NCBI GenBank assembly: GCA_020746995.1
Contig: JAGPXD010000003.1
Span: 3,534,001-3,598,000, forward strand
Source: Plectosphaerella cucumerina
Taxonomy: Eukaryota > Ascomycota > Sordariomycetes > Glomerellales > Plectosphaerellaceae
Length of the DNA stretch: 64,000 bases
Reading direction: 5' to 3'
Below, in pieces: positions 12,164 through 24,259 of the stretch (position 1 is its first letter; every line of letters starts with the position of its first letter). Made by a program: the position numbers and the translations under genes. The notes beneath the pieces were generated by a model. That model worked only from the letters and a program-made list of their open reading frames with translations, was not told the DNA's origin and ran no database searches.

Positions 12164-13288
12164 CTAATAGTCGTAGAAGCCCTTGCCGCTCTTCTTGCCC
12201 ATCCATCCGGCGTCGACCATCTTGCGCAGCAGCACGCTGGGGCGGTACTTTGAGTCGCCCGTCTCGGTGTGCAGGACCTTCATGATGGCCAGGCACGTGT
12301 CGAGGCCAATGAAGTCGGCGAGCTGCAGAGGGCCCATGGGCACGTTTGTGCCGTTCTTCATGATGGCATCGATGGAGTCGCGGTCGCCCACGCCCGTCTC
12401 GAGGCAGATGACGGCCTCGTTGATGTAGGGCATCAGGATGCGGTTGGCCAGGAAGCCCGGCGTGTCAGCCGAGACGGAGGGGACCTTGCCCATGGCCTTG
12501 CAGAACTCGACGGCCGTGTCGAGCGTGTCCTTGCTCGTCTGGAGGCCGCTGATGATTTCGACGCCCTTCTGGATGGGGACGGGGTTCATAAAGTGCGTTG
12601 ACACGACGCGCGAGCTGGCCGATGTGTCGGTCGGGTCTTGCGTCGTGGCGGCCGCGATGCTCGTGATGGAGATGGACGACGTGTTGGTCGCCAGGATGGC
12701 GTGCTTGGGGCACACCTCTGCGAGCTTGGCGAAGATGTCGAACTTCAGCTTTGGAATCTCGGGGACGGCCTCGATGACGAAGTCGACGTCGGAAAGCTTA
12801 TCGAGAGACGAGTAGGGGGTGAGAAGGGACCGTGCCTGATCGGCCTGCTCCTGAGTGATCCTGGATTTGGCCACATCCTTGGCGAGGAGCTTCTCTGGGG
12901 GGCTGTCAGCTCTGAAGTCTGGCAACATCTGGACGTATGGGAGTGCGCACCGGCAAAGGCCAGGCCCTTCTTCAGGGAGGCCTCGGACGTGTCGATCAGG
13001 CTGACGGGCACGTTGGCTTTCTGAGCGGCCACGAGAGCAATGCCCAGGCCCTGATAGCGTGTCAGAAGATGTTTGCTGGGCATGAACCAAGGGATGAGGA
13101 TAAGTGATGAGGGCATCTCGGATGCTGCCTATGTCACATGTCAGAGGGACACATACCATCTGTCCAGCGCCAACGACGCCCAGCCTCTGCACCTTGGCCG
13201 CCGCACACATGGCGGAGGTAGAACTAAAGGCCCGGACCTGGCTGGCCTTACGGACGGCTGGCCGGAACATGGTCATCGCTGCCGACAT
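12164..13288 (-). CDS. 3-hydroxyacyl-CoA dehydrogenase, mitochondrial
   Basis: The product is an NAD-dependent oxidase of 3-hydroxyacyl-CoA (or 3-hydroxybutyryl-CoA) to the 3-keto form, a beta-oxidation or butanoate step. Exons are 13288-13157, 13050-12951 and 12894-12164, with introns of 106 and 56 bp, giving 320 aa. The N-terminus (MSAAMTMFRPAVRKASQVRAF) has Arg/Ser and no acidic residues, as in a matrix presequence. The NAD-binding GAGQMGLG follows at residues 40-47 and is split by intron 1. The catalytic His-Glu pair is H178 (THFMNPVP) and E190 (VEII). NTSSISIT and GFLANRIL are also typical of the family. The protein ends GKGFYDY, a common C-terminus for the single-domain HADH/PaaH family. 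The start is shared with no upstream in-frame ATG in the short leader. Confidence 0.93.
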   Translation of the reverse strand: MSAAMTMFRPAVRKASQVRAFSSTSAMCAAAKVQRLGVVGAGQMVCVPLTCDIGSIRDALITYPHPLVHAQQTSSDTLSGPGHCSRGRSESQRARQPDRHVRGLPEEGPGLCRCALPYVQMLPDFRADSPPEKLLAKDVAKSRITQEQADQARSLLTPYSSLDKLSDVDFVIEAVPEIPKLKFDIFAKLAEVCPKHAILATNTSSISITSIAAATTQDPTDTSASSRVVSTHFMNPVPIQKGVEIISGLQTSKDTLDTAVEFCKAMGKVPSVSADTPGFLANRILMPYINEAVICLETGVGDRDSIDAIMKNGTNVPMGPLQLADFIGLDTCLAIMKVLHTETGDSKYRPSVLLRKMVDAGWMGKKSGKGFYDY

Positions 13289-13771
13289 GATGATGCCGAG
13301 TTGTGAGTAAGTAGGGAGGATGAGGGGGAGATAGGGGCGTGTCGAGTCTCGGGAGGGCTTTTGAATGAATTTGGAGCTTCAGCTGTATTATGGAAGTCCG
13401 ATTGATATCAGTAGAGGCGCCAATTCCTTCAAGGAAAGTTTTTAGATGTTCAGCCGTGGTAGATTGATGTGAGGATGTGAGGAGTCGTCGATGGAAGTGT
13501 CCCTCGGTGAGATCATGGGTGATGCGGCTAACCTCGGCCTTTCGATAAGAGCCCACCCACTTCCTTATCGGCACTTCCGAGGTTGTGCCGGTCGCGTCTC
13601 TGGCGCGTCTAGTCGCGTCTCACCACTGCCATTGGCAGTGGCATCAATTTATCGTGGAGCGGGTCGCGACTGCGAGTCGGCTGCAGATTGAGGCCGTCGA
13701 CGACAAAGCCTGTCAACAGACACAACACCACCCATCTGCCCAGCAGCCAACTTCTGGCACCTACCGCAAAG
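13289..13771. promoter_or_regulatory. Bidirectional promoter between the dehydrogenase and tof1
   Basis: These 483 bp separate the divergent start codons of the 3-hydroxyacyl-CoA dehydrogenase (-) and tof1 (+), so both core promoters must lie here. No clear TATA box was found for either gene. Confidence 0.6.
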
Positions 13772-16700
13772 ATGGAGCTTGCCGATGGCTCAACAGATGT
13801 CGTCCACCCGGAGGTTCGGGCGCACATCAACAGCCTGGCGTCTGCGGTGAGTTTGAGTCCCTCCTGATGCACCACCATGACGTGACTGACGGACGGTGCG
13901 CAGCTCGGTGGCTTCGATGATGGCCAATACAGACTCGGTGACGACGCCTACGAGGTCCTTCGCGACTTGAAGAAATGGATCCGATTCTACGACGAAAAGA
14001 CGAACCGCATGGACGTGGCGCGATGCATTGCTGAAGCGAACCTGGTCGACGGCGACCTGCTACACATCCTTGCATCATGGCCGGAGAACGCCACGGAGAA
14101 TAAATTCCGGGCTCGTATGGCTCTTGCATGCCTCGAGATCATGGTGCCTCTGACGTGGCCCATGGAACGAGACCCAGAGCGGACGACTATCAACCACCAC
14201 CGCCACATGCCGGTGCTGCAGCTCGCGCAGGTAGCCTACAAGCGGGCGATTATCAACTTCGACGGCGCCAGGATTCTGCACACGGCGGTGCGGGTGGCGC
14301 TGCCGTCCATGGCCATGTCCATCGGCGACCGGTCAGCACGAGACCAAGGCATCATCAAGCTGATGCTCTTCTTCCTCCGCAACGTTGCCATGATCGAGCC
14401 GCCACCCAACGTGACGTACGAGGGCGATGAGTCGCAGATCTCGCGCTCGGCTACCATCGACGCCTTTTCCTACCAGGACATCTTCATTGTCCTCCTCACC
14501 CTCTGCTCCAACATGGGCGAGGACTTCCGCACCGAGGATGTAGCCGTCATGGAAATCATCTACCACCTGGTCAAGCGCGTCGATGTCTCGCAGCTCTTCA
14601 TGAGCGAGCAGCAGCTCAACAAGACGAAAGCCCAGGAACTCGCCACCATGATGAGCAAGGAGACGGCCATGCTTAAGGCCTACAACCGCAACGGGCCCAC
14701 GCGTCACAACCGCTTCGGCACCATGCTGTGGGTCAAGCGCGACGGCGGCAAGATGTCGGCCGTCTCGGGCCAGGGCGCGCTCGCCGACTCGGCTACAAGG
14801 CAGCAGAAGATGGACGACTCCAAGACGTTCCGCCCGCCCCGCAAGGCGCGCAGGAAGGACGTCGAGCTCGAGTCCAAGGACCTCGGTGCGCTGCCAAAGC
14901 TCAACGCCAGAGCCAATGACCAGCTCAAGGGCTTCGTTGAGGAGTTCCTCGACTCGGGCTTCAACCCGCTCTTCGAGCACGTGCGCAAGTCCATCGACCG
15001 CGAGGCCCCGCATGTGCTTTCGTACCACCGGCGCCAGTACATGTACCTGGTGGCTTGGTTCCTCGAGGCCGAGCGTGCACGCAGGGCGTCCCGGGCCCGC
15101 GCTAAGCCGGCCGCTGCCTCTGCCGAAGAGGTCGGCAGCTTCAACCTCGTGGCCGGTGTGCTCAACCAGTCCATGTTCATCACCCTCAGTAGGACCATGA
15201 GCGAGGCGTGGGAGCACAAGGACTGGCCTGAGCTGACGGCCGTCATGAAGTGCTTCACGCAGATTCTTTTGACAGTGCAGGAGATGTACGAGTCGCCGCT
15301 CGACGAGGACCAGGAGATTGCCGAGAACACGCTGAGCCGTCTATTCTATGAGGACGCCACACACGACCTCATCGCCAACGTAATGCGCCAGTACAAAGAC
15401 CAAGGCTTCGACTACCTGGACGCATCAACAGAGCTGACGCACCACTTCCTCCGCATCCTCGAAGCGTACTCGAAGCAGAATGTCGACATGCAGGTGCGGT
15501 CCCGGCGGAGAACGCGACGGACGAAGAAGAAGGCGGACGCTGCGGCGGCCGGGGTGGTGGAAGGCGCGGTCGTCAACCCGGAGGAGGATGACTCGGCCGA
15601 CGACGCACAGCAGGCGGAGAAGACGTCCAAGGAACGCAAGTTCGACTTCCAGCGGTTTTGCGCACGGTTCACACCACAGGGCGTTGTCGACACGTTCGTG
15701 GCATTCACCAAGTTTTACAAGGACCTGAACGATGCGCAGCTCAAGCGGGCGCACCGCTACTTCTACCGGTTGGCGTTCAAGCAGGACATGAGCGTTATGC
15801 TGTTCCGGGTCGACATCATCCACCTCCTGCACGGCATGATCAAGGGCCCCGAGCCACTGACGCGGTCGTCGGGGATGTACAAGGAGTGGGAGGAGCTTTC
15901 GAAGCAGGTCCTGCGGAAGTGCTTCAAGAAGATCGAGGAGCGGCCGGTGCTGTTGATCGAGATGCTCTTCTCGAAGATCCCGGCGACGGCACACTATCTC
16001 GAATATGGGTTCGAGAAGCAGACGCTCTCGACGACGACACCACGGCCGGCGGCTGAGCTTGAGTTCAAGTACACTGAGGACCGGGAGCAGCAGATCGCCA
16101 TCATTGTTGGCGCCCTTCTCGACAAGAACCAGGCGGATCACATCATGTGGGTTAAGAACGCGCTCACGCAGGCGGAAGAGGAGCGGCGCGTGCTGCAGGC
16201 GGCGGATGTTGCCATTATGTCGGTGGAGAACCCGGAGGAGGAGGGAGCGGCGGCAGCCGAGGGCGAGAAGCCGGCCCCAAGCTATCTGCCGTTCACTGTG
16301 CGCCCCGACAACGACGCCCGGCAGACGGCCATGTTCAAGAACGGGCACCTTCGACTGTTGATGCGGCTCGCAGGCATGCAGAAGCTTGGGGCAACCGCCG
16401 AGGAGACACCACAGACCATGTGGGTGTTCCCTGAGGAGGCTACGCCCGACGACATGAAGGACACCCTCGAACTCATCAAAAAGGCCGAGTTCAGCCCGCC
16501 GACATACGAGGAGGGCGTTCTCGCGGAACACCAGCTGCGGCGCAAGACCGTGTCCCGGAAGAAGGCCTCGTTCGACGACGACGATGGAGAAGACGGGGAC
16601 GTCGAGGCACTCTTCCCGGCAGGCGGACCGACGGAGCGCAAGGTGGTGGACGGGCAGAAGAAGAAGAAGAAGCTCTCGCGGCGGAAGCGGCGGCAGGACG

Positions 16701-17269
16701 AAGGCGGCAGCGGGGCGGAACAGGAGCCGGACGATGAGGCGGCTGCTGAGAGAGCACAGCGGAGGCGCGAGAAGGAGATGGAGAAGGCGGCCAAGATCAA
16801 GAGCCAATTGTACGTCACGGTGAGCGACGACGAGTCGGATGAGGAACGGGACCGGGAGTTCTTCGCTCGCGAGGAGGCTCAGCGGCGACAGCAGGCGAAG
16901 CTTACGGAAGGGGCTGCTGCTGCGCCGCCGGCGGCCAAGGGCAAGAGGACGAAGAAGAAGGCGGAGCCTGTGCTGCTGGCGCTGGATGGGGATGATGATG
17001 ATTTGTTGGCGACGACATTGGGGACGGGTCGGGAGAGTGGGAGTGAGAGTGAGAGTGAAGGGGAGGATACCCCGCCGTCGAGTCCTGCACGGGCATCGTC
17101 AGAGGGCAGTGGACGGACGAAGCGTAAGGGGACCGAGGACGTGGAGACTGCCGGGCCAGATGTGGCGATGGCAGATGAGGAGGATGAGGATGAAGTTGTT
17201 GGGGTATCGCGGGTGCGCAAGCGGCAGCGTATCAAGGGTGGATTCGTGGATAGCAGCGACGAGGAGTAG
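13772..17269 (+). CDS. tof1: Tof1/Swi1 (Timeless family) replication fork protection protein
   Basis: Tof1/Swi1 pairs with Csm3/Swi3 in the fork protection complex, which travels with the replisome, stabilises stalled forks and supports checkpoint signalling. Exon 1 (13772-13846) encodes 25 aa. A 57 bp intron with a CTGAC branch site follows, then exon 2 (13904-17269), giving 1146 aa. The N-terminal half carries the Timeless domain, from the LGGFDDGQY and LRDLKKWIRFYDE region onward and including LTWPMERDPE and RLMRLAGMQ-like helical stretches further down. The last third is acidic and lysine-rich (KKKKKLSRRKRR, several D/E runs) and the protein ends GGFVDSSDEE, typical of fungal Tof1. A 460-codon antisense ORF across it is a shadow. 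Confidence 0.93.
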
Positions 17270-17899
17270 ACAGGGGCATGCGCATTTTTCAGGTATTACT
17301 TGGGTTTCTCACAGGCACGGCGCTGGATACGGAGGGAAGTAGATCTTGGTAGACGGACGCACATACGTCCCACGGACGACGATGATGAACTTATTTTCTT
17401 CCTTCCCAGTAGTATACTCGTATTCTCCCCTCGGAGTCTGTCCTGACGTCGTTTGTGCCCCGGTCGACAACGGGTCCTGTCCCCCCTGGCGTCCGGCTCC
17501 CCGGTGGCGGGACGGCTTCAGGGGTGACATTGACCGCTGCCGGGGGGCAGGGGCTGGTCTTCAGCGCACGCCCATGTGGTGCGAGGATGGGGCCATGCCG
17601 GGGAGGGGGTGGTCTGAAGTCCCAAAGGGGGGCGATGGGGCTCGGTGATTGAAGGACCTCCAGTTGCTCAGGAGGCGGCGGGATGGACTCCGGGGGGGAA
17701 AGGGAGATAGGGGATGTCGCCACGTGGTGGGATGGGGCGGGAGTCGGGGGTAAGTCTTGGGAGGTCGCTCATCATATCGGTGGTGAATATTGGCACTGAT
17801 GAGAAGTGGACTGTCAAAAGTTCGTGTTCAAGTGCAAAAGTTCGATTGTCGTGCTCTATCAAAACCAGACGCTTCCTATGCAACCCCTTACCTCCCCAT
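17270..17899. other. Convergent intergenic region, tof1 / glycosyltransferase
   Basis: These 630 bp lie between two converging stop codons. No gene is apparent, and the stretch presumably holds both 3' UTRs. Confidence 0.5.
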
Positions 17900-19156
17900 C
17901 TACGGATCATAGCCCACCAGATCCGTGCATGTCGTGTGGTTTGTATGTTTCTCGATAGCATCCCAGAACGCATCATCCTTGAAGTTCGACTGTCCTGTAC
18001 CGCGGTACGATTTCTCGATGTACTCGGCTCTGCTCTTCATGACATAGTGTGCGAGGCCACTGCCACATCGTCAGCTCTCACCGAAGATTTCAGAAATATT
18101 TCACTTACACCCTGTCCCTCGTCATCGAGTTACGAAACGCGCCGCCCGTGATGGGCTGTCCATCCTCACCGACCGTCTTGGACCCATTACGTAACTGGAA
18201 TGCATGAGGGTGCTGATACGGCTTCACGCCAAAAGCCGTCTTGACGACGGATTTGACGTGTCTGTTGATGGTGCCCTGCGACCCGCCGCCGTTGTTGGCG
18301 ACGCATTCTGTAAATGCTTTGCGGACCGAGTCGGGGCGCTCGAGAAGGCCGTTGGAGGTGTGTGCTTGCCACTGCGTCTGTCAGCTCGAGTCGAGAAGTG
18401 AAGGGGGAGGAAAAGGGGAGTTGTACGCTGACGCCCAGAGCGCCGACAGTGTCGTTGCCTTCGAACGAGGCTAGGATCTCGGGGAAGGTTTCGGGCCCGG
18501 GGGTGTAGAGGAACTCGTCGGCGTCGATGAAGGCGATCCAGGTGTGGCGGTCGCGCCAGCGGTCGAGACACCATCGGTAGAAGACGAGCTGCATCTGCTG
18601 GGTATTAGCGGGTTCTTGAGGTTGAGAAGTGGGACAGACTTACGTGTCTGTCGCGGTCCTGGCGCGGTTGGTACGTGAAAGTCAGGGCGGAGCGCGGTAT
18701 GCCGGGGTAATCAAACGTCGCAAGGGGAGGTTTTGAGCCGTCGCTGAGGACAAAGGTCAGCAAAAACATGTCATCTCGGAAAGAACTTGAAGAGACTCAC
18801 TCCATGATGTAGAACCGCTTCACGCCCATATGATGGTAATGATGCACCAGCCATTCGACCATATCCTCCTGCTGCTCCTTGATCGCCGCACAAATCGCAA
18901 TATGCTCGTCATCACCCCCCTGGAGTTCCGGCAGACTGCCAATCTGATCCCAAGTCGCCTGCATGGCCTTCTCGCCCTCGCCGGAGCCGGCGGCCCAGGC
19001 GGGCTGGAAGTTTAGGAGGACAGGGCCGGCGCGCTCGGCGACGAGGAAGAAGAGGCTGTACATGCCGAGAGAGGCGGCGATGAGGAAGTAGACGAGGCGC
19101 GGCAGCAGCCAGTGCTGCGACTGCATGCGCCGCGCGATGAATGGAGGGGTTAGCAT
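17900..19156 (-). CDS. Glycosyltransferase family 92-like type II membrane protein
   Basis: The product is a probable Golgi glycosyltransferase of the GT92/DUF23 family. The five exons are 19156-18801, 18743-18644, 18597-18427, 18371-18109 and 18059-17900, with introns of 57, 46, 55 and 49 bp, giving 349 aa. A single membrane segment (about residues 16-38, LVYFLIAASLGMYSLFFLV) follows a short basic tail. Motifs in order are ICAAIKEQQEDMVEWLVHHY with GVKRFYIMDDGS, then WIAFIDADEF with the metal-binding D177-A-D179, then a C-terminal HYVMKSRAEYIEK block. All three are family hallmarks. A second in-frame ATG at 19264 would add 36 residues; 19156 is preferred because it leaves a compact tail before the membrane helix. 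The acceptor substrate is unknown. Confidence 0.85.
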
Positions 19157-20281
19157 GGCTGTAGGCGGGTGTGACCGATCCTTGGAGAGTGAATGTGATG
19201 ATGTGAGAGGATGGTTCTGGGGGCGGGCGGATGTGAGGTCGTCTGGGCGGATAGACGGGGACATGTGGTGGAGGGATGTCACGTCGGGCTTTTCCCACGC
19301 GTTGGAATGTGTTAGGGACTGGGCGTAGAGTGGCTTTCGCTAGGATAGGGGCCGCGATGTCTTGCTCGTGGTGATGGTAGAGGGGCCAGGAGCCAGGAAA
19401 AGGGTGACATGTGGAATGTGGATTCGGATCGCTGTTTCGATCTGATAGTTTGTTCTGCACTTTGTTGCCATCTAAGAAAGCTTGAGAAGCAGTTGTCCCG
19501 TATGCATCGCATCTAAAACCTGCCTTGCCTGCCAAAGATTCTGTGAGGGATGGAAGGCCTGGTCATGGTCGAGGCTCAGGATGCAGGACTGGCAATGTCT
19601 CATCCCTCCCACCTGCTCCCTCGCACCAATTGCTACTCTTGGGAACCCCTTATACGCAGGATTAGAACCGGTCAGCCCATCCCTTGGCATCGGCAGCCCG
19701 CTCCAGATGTTCATCCCTCGACAGGGAGCGTGTCCCGGCCCGCATTCCACCGCCACGCCTTGTAGAAATAGACCTTTCGCTGTCCGCTCGAGATCTCTCT
19801 AGCGTCCTCCTCTCGCCAAGTGCGTGCCCTTCAAAGTTCGCCCCAGCAAACATGATAGCAAACCCATCCTCCATGGGCCACCAAGTAGATGGAGCAAGAC
19901 AAGTCGTATGTCATCTGATGCACTGGTGTACCTGGCTTATAACTAAATCGATATCTCATCTATTTCCCATCTCTTCTGCATGACTTGATGCACTTTTCGG
20001 AGATGCCCACAGCAGAAAAGTCGGTCCACGTCCTCTTGAACCCGGAGCCGTGACCCCGCAGGCGCCGGCACGTCCGGAGCGGGTACGGTCTGTTCCCGAC
20101 GCCAGCTGACGGAGGATTGACGCCGAATGACGTGCACTAATTGCCTGTGTGAAATCAACATGTTGTCAGAACAGAAGAGACAGAAGTCAAATAAACCACG
20201 ATATTTGAATTGAGTACCATCTCGTTGCCAGCTTCAACCATCAATCTTTCAAGAGCACCTCCTGACCAATACTCAAGAACC
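19157..20281. promoter_or_regulatory. Divergent intergenic region, glycosyltransferase / reductase
   Basis: These 1.1 kb lie between divergent start codons. No ORF of interest was found. An ORF opening at 20210 starts with TTG and is only the leader of the reductase gene read in frame. Confidence 0.5.
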
Positions 20282-21484
20282 ATGCCTCCCTCATCAGCCG
20301 AAGCCCTCGTCGTCAAGACAAACGGCAGCGCAGCCTCAACCCTCGAGCGCCGCTCCATCCCCATTCCCTCACCCGGCGAGCACCAGGTTCTCGTCCGCAT
20401 CTCTTACGTCGCCCAAAACCCGACGGACGGTACAGTCCCTCCTGACCTCTCACCTTACCTATCCCTAACACCCCCAGTGCAATCCCTCGACACGAAAGCA
20501 TTTGACGACGGGGCCGTCCTCGGCTGCGACTTTGTCGGAACAGTCGAGCAACTCGGCCCCGGTGTCTCCCGCTTCTCAAAAGGCGACACCATCGCCGGCC
20601 TTATCTGGGGAGGGGAGACGCCGGGCCAAGGCGGCTACAGCCAGTACGCCTTGGCCGACCCTCGCATCGCCTTTCCCGTGCCTGATACCATTCGCCCTGA
20701 GGAGGCCGCCACCGTCCCTCTAGCTGCACTCACTGCCGTCCTGGCACTTTTCTCCGAGGACTCCCTAGCCATTGACAAGGGCACAGAGGTGCGCGAGTCC
20801 GTCCTTATCTGGGGCGGTAGCTGTGCGTACCCACCCTTTCTTCCTTCTCTAAGTCCGCTGTACTGAAATACTCCAGCGAGCGTCGGCCTGTTCGCCATCC
20901 AGATCGCAGCAATGTACGGCCTCGACGTTGTAACCACCTGCAGCCCTGCCCACCACGATCTCGTCCGCTCCCTCGGCGCGAGCCACGTCTTCGACTACCA
21001 CGATGAGCAAGTTGTCGACAAGATCCGCTCCGCCGCTCCGGAGCTGCGCTACGTATTCGACAGCATCGGCAATGAGACGTCCTCGGCCACGGCGTCCAAG
21101 GCCATCGCCCAAGGTGGCGGGACCTTGTGTACCGTCAGGCCTGGCAAGGATTTCACCAAGGACGTCGCCGACGGCGTCAAGGTGACGGACGTCCTTGTAT
21201 GGACCGCCTTTCTCAAGGAGCACAAGTACCGTGACACCGTCTATCCTGTACTTCGCTTACCCATCCCTTTCGTCTGAAAATTGCTGACAATCCTCCAGAT
21301 CAGCAAGGCCGACCACACCCTGGCGGTAGACTTCTTCGCCAAGTTGCCCCAGCTCCTTACTGACGGGACAATCAAGCCCAACAGAGTCAAGGTCTTCGAC
21401 GGCGGCCTCAGTGACGTTGAGAAGGGGTTCCAGGAGTATCGCGACGGCAAGATCTCCAACTACAAGATTGTGTACAAGTTGTAA
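20282..21484 (+). CDS. Medium-chain dehydrogenase/reductase, ToxD/enoyl-reductase type
   Basis: The product is an NADPH-type MDR oxidoreductase. Exons are 20282-20429, 20478-20822, 20877-21247 and 21299-21484, with introns of 48, 54 and 51 bp, giving 349 aa. The GroES-like N-terminal domain includes VLVRISYVAQNPTD and LGCDFVGTVEQLG. The nucleotide-binding Rossmann part begins at WGGSSSVGLFAIQIA. The C-terminus (KISNYKIVYKL) matches the ToxD-like trans-acting enoyl reductase subgroup. The Cys cluster of zinc alcohol dehydrogenases is absent, so it is probably zinc-independent. The start at 20282 is the first ATG in frame (context AACCATGCC). There is no polyketide synthase in the window, so a biosynthetic role is not supported; detoxification of unsaturated carbonyls is equally possible. 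Confidence 0.88.
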
Positions 21485-21645
21485 TCTAGGACTGAAAAGT
21501 CAAAGAACGGAGAAACAGGATCATATTAATCGTCTGATCGACCGGGTATCGTGTATGTGCGTGGTCGGTATGGCACAGAAAGGGTATACAACTCCTAAAC
21601 CAGAAAAGAACCCCAGAATATATCCAGAGAAATTCGATCCCCCAT

Positions 21646-23301
21646 TCACACCTTGCCAGGCAGCGGCGACGGCGAACCCCCCGGCGACGTCACGAGCGTC
21701 TTCGGGCTCGCAAGGTCAATCTCACCCGGAGCCTCTCCGTCCCCGATTCGCGTCTCGCTCGACGTGTGCTGCACCATCGGCGGGGGCTTCAAAGTGTCCC
21801 GATCGGTAGGGGCGCTCTTGGGTTCCTCCGCCGGGGCATCGGCCACGACCTGCTCCAGGGACGCCACCGGCTGAAGCCGCTTGTCGCTCGCGATGAGCTG
21901 CTTCGCCAGCGCCGCAACGCCCGAGACGATAATCTCCGGCCTCTCCCACGCCAGCAGGCCTGGCTCGCCGGTAGTGCGTGCGGCATGGACGACGTTGAAA
22001 CGTCGACCGGCCCAGGCAGGGCACACGTATCTCCGCGGTGCGGGGGCGGGAAGGTTCGCCATCTCAACGTCGTCAGCTGCGCCAGCCGGGGCCGCGTTGT
22101 CACCGCCGCCCAGGAACACTGTAACTGCGACCTTTGGCTTGACTCCCAGAGTAGCAGCCTCTGTCTCTGGATGGGCGGCGCAGTGCGCCCAGTACCGCAA
22201 GGCAGCCTCAGGCCCAGGAAGCCAGGCGAGCATGGCCATGGTGACAACATCGGCGTCCTGGAACGCCTTTCGTGGGCCAAGGGTGCGCAGGCTCTTTAGC
22301 AGGAGAACGAGCAGTCCGACGGGAGAGTCGCACAGGGCAAAGGCCAAGGTGTTGGGCTCCAGCACGTCCAGTCGAGGTGCAGGTTTCGGCGACGGCGCTG
22401 CCGGAGAGCGAGCCAGAGCGGCGAGGTCATCCGCCATATAGCCGAAGACGGCGGTGTTGAAAAAGCGCGCCACCGCCAGGCGCGCCCACTCCCACGGACT
22501 ATCCCGAGCCGTGGGTGCTTCAAGCGGCGGGTCGACAAGGTGCGCTCCAATACACGACGAAGCATGCTTCGTAGCCAACCGCGTGGCAAGCTGCCAGTCA
22601 ATAGCAGCCGGCCCCGCGGCCGCAGACCCGGCGTTAGAAGCAAGGTAGTGCTCGTACCCCAAGCGTCGCATCAGGGCGTCGAGCATGGCCGCTGTGGCGG
22701 ACACGGCGGGCGCATCACCAGGCAGGGCGTCGCTGAAGCCGAGGCCAGGGAGCGAGGGAACGACGACGTGAAAAGGCTGGTCCCCGTCCGTAAGTGGCGC
22801 AATGAGGTGGCCGAGTGACAGGCCGGTGAAGGGGAACGGCGGGAGGAGGAGGAGAGGCACGGCGCCGAGACGGGACGAGGAGACGTGGACGAAGTGAATG
22901 CGTGCGCGGGCGGGCGTGCCGGGGACGGAGAGGCTGGTGCGGAACTGAGGGAGGGCGTCGTTGAGGCGGTCTTCCTGCTCGCGCCAGGAGAAGTGTTCCA
23001 GCCTGAAGGAGTCAGCAACAGCTCTACTTCCTACGGTTGCTCACACTCACCAGTAGTCGATGAGTGGCTCGACATGCGGTTTCGGCTCCCACGTCTCCAC
23101 AGACTTGGGCTCCGCGACATCGTGCGGGAGACGAGTGAGTTCGAGCTTGCGCTTCGTGAGCTCGAGATACTTGCTGGACACGTGGATGCGGTACGGGCGG
23201 ATCTCGTCGTCCTGGTTGTGGTGGTCTTCGGCAGCGGCGCCCGGGGCGGCCGGCGGAGGAGGAGCCTCAGCCACCCGGGGTTCAGGAGCCGAGTCAGTCA
23301 T
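21646..23301 (-). CDS. Epoxide-hydrolase-fold protein lacking the catalytic residues
   Basis: This is an alpha/beta-hydrolase of the epoxide hydrolase family with the N-terminal EHN domain (about residues 30-140). Exons are 23301-23051 and 23002-21646 with a 48 bp intron, giving 535 aa. The EHN block IRPYRIHVSSKYLELTKRKL, VPSLPGLGFSD and the TLAFALCDSPVGLL segment are clear family signatures. However, the HGWPG oxyanion motif reads PPFPFTG (138-144). The nucleophile in G-D-W-G-S reads S-N-A-G-S, so the Asp is Asn207. The general-base His five residues before ERPE is Gly432. A roughly 90-residue low-complexity C-terminal tail follows. Catalysis by the usual mechanism looks lost although the frame is intact. 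It converges with the reductase gene, with 161 bp between stop codons. Confidence 0.88.
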
Positions 23302-24259
23302 ATCGTGGCGGTGTCTTTTCGCGTCTTGCGAGTTGTGTTCACCGGGAGGGTTGGAGTGACGATCGATTCAGGTGAAGACAGGAGAGAAGAGGAGACTGGG
23401 AAATTGGCGCGCTCTCTCACTCTTTCTTCCTTGCGCGTCTCCCCCCCGAGAGGAGCCGGGGGGCCTGAGCCCATGGCGGGAATTGCTATAATAATAATAA
23501 GGGTCGGGTCCGGGGGTGTGGTGCCGTGGTGGGCGCTGGCGCTGGGTGGGAAATTGGTCGTCGAACCGTGAGCTGCCAGTGGACCAGGCGGTTGCCGTGG
23601 GCGCCCTCCCGCTAAAGCCCCATCATCTCACCGGCGCGGCGCCTCAGCCACGCGTCCCTGTGGCGAAATGATGTGGCGGCATGCTGTGGTTGCGCGCCCC
23701 GTGTTTCATCCTGCCCGTTTCAGCCAATAGGGGAATAGACGTTGGCGGCGCGTCCCGGTACTGGGCCGCCGCCAGTCCTGGAAGGGAAAGGCGCTAAGCC
23801 GGACTGGCTCAAAGGGCGAAGGGATGGCACCGTTGGCACGCCGTCTTTCAAAGGAGCCGCCACTTCCAGGTTTATATCGCCCTGTTGGCAGCATATCACT
23901 CGTGGGAGAAGGGTTCCGCGGGAGGTCTGGGCCTGGGGATCTTCCTGGAGCGGTGAGTCTGGCGGCAGGTGACCTGGACGATCAACACTGCTGCAGGGCG
24001 TAACGAACCTCGCCTTGTCGAGGCTGCCCGGATGAACACCAGGATGTCGCCTGTATGGCGGCCAGCCCAATCTTGCGGAAGTAGTATACTGATCTGGAAT
24101 AGGCATGGGAACCTTGCCAGCCGCCGGAGATAGAACTTGCATCAGTCACCAAGACACCCAAGCCTCATCTGTAGCTCATGCAATAAATGGTATCTGTTTC
24201 TTGCCCTACTCCCTTCAACATGTACCTCCTCAATACGTCTTCCGCCCCCAACTTCCTCC
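23302..24259. other. Intergenic region, hid1 3' end to epoxide-hydrolase-like promoter
   Basis: This region of 958 bp contains the promoter of the epoxide-hydrolase-like gene (minus) and the 3' UTR of hid1. No further gene is visible. Confidence 0.5.

Noticed and set aside
15425..16807. 460-codon antisense ORF
   Set aside because: It is a shadow of tof1. The sense frame has clear Timeless-family content and the antisense product is Leu/Arg-rich without domains.
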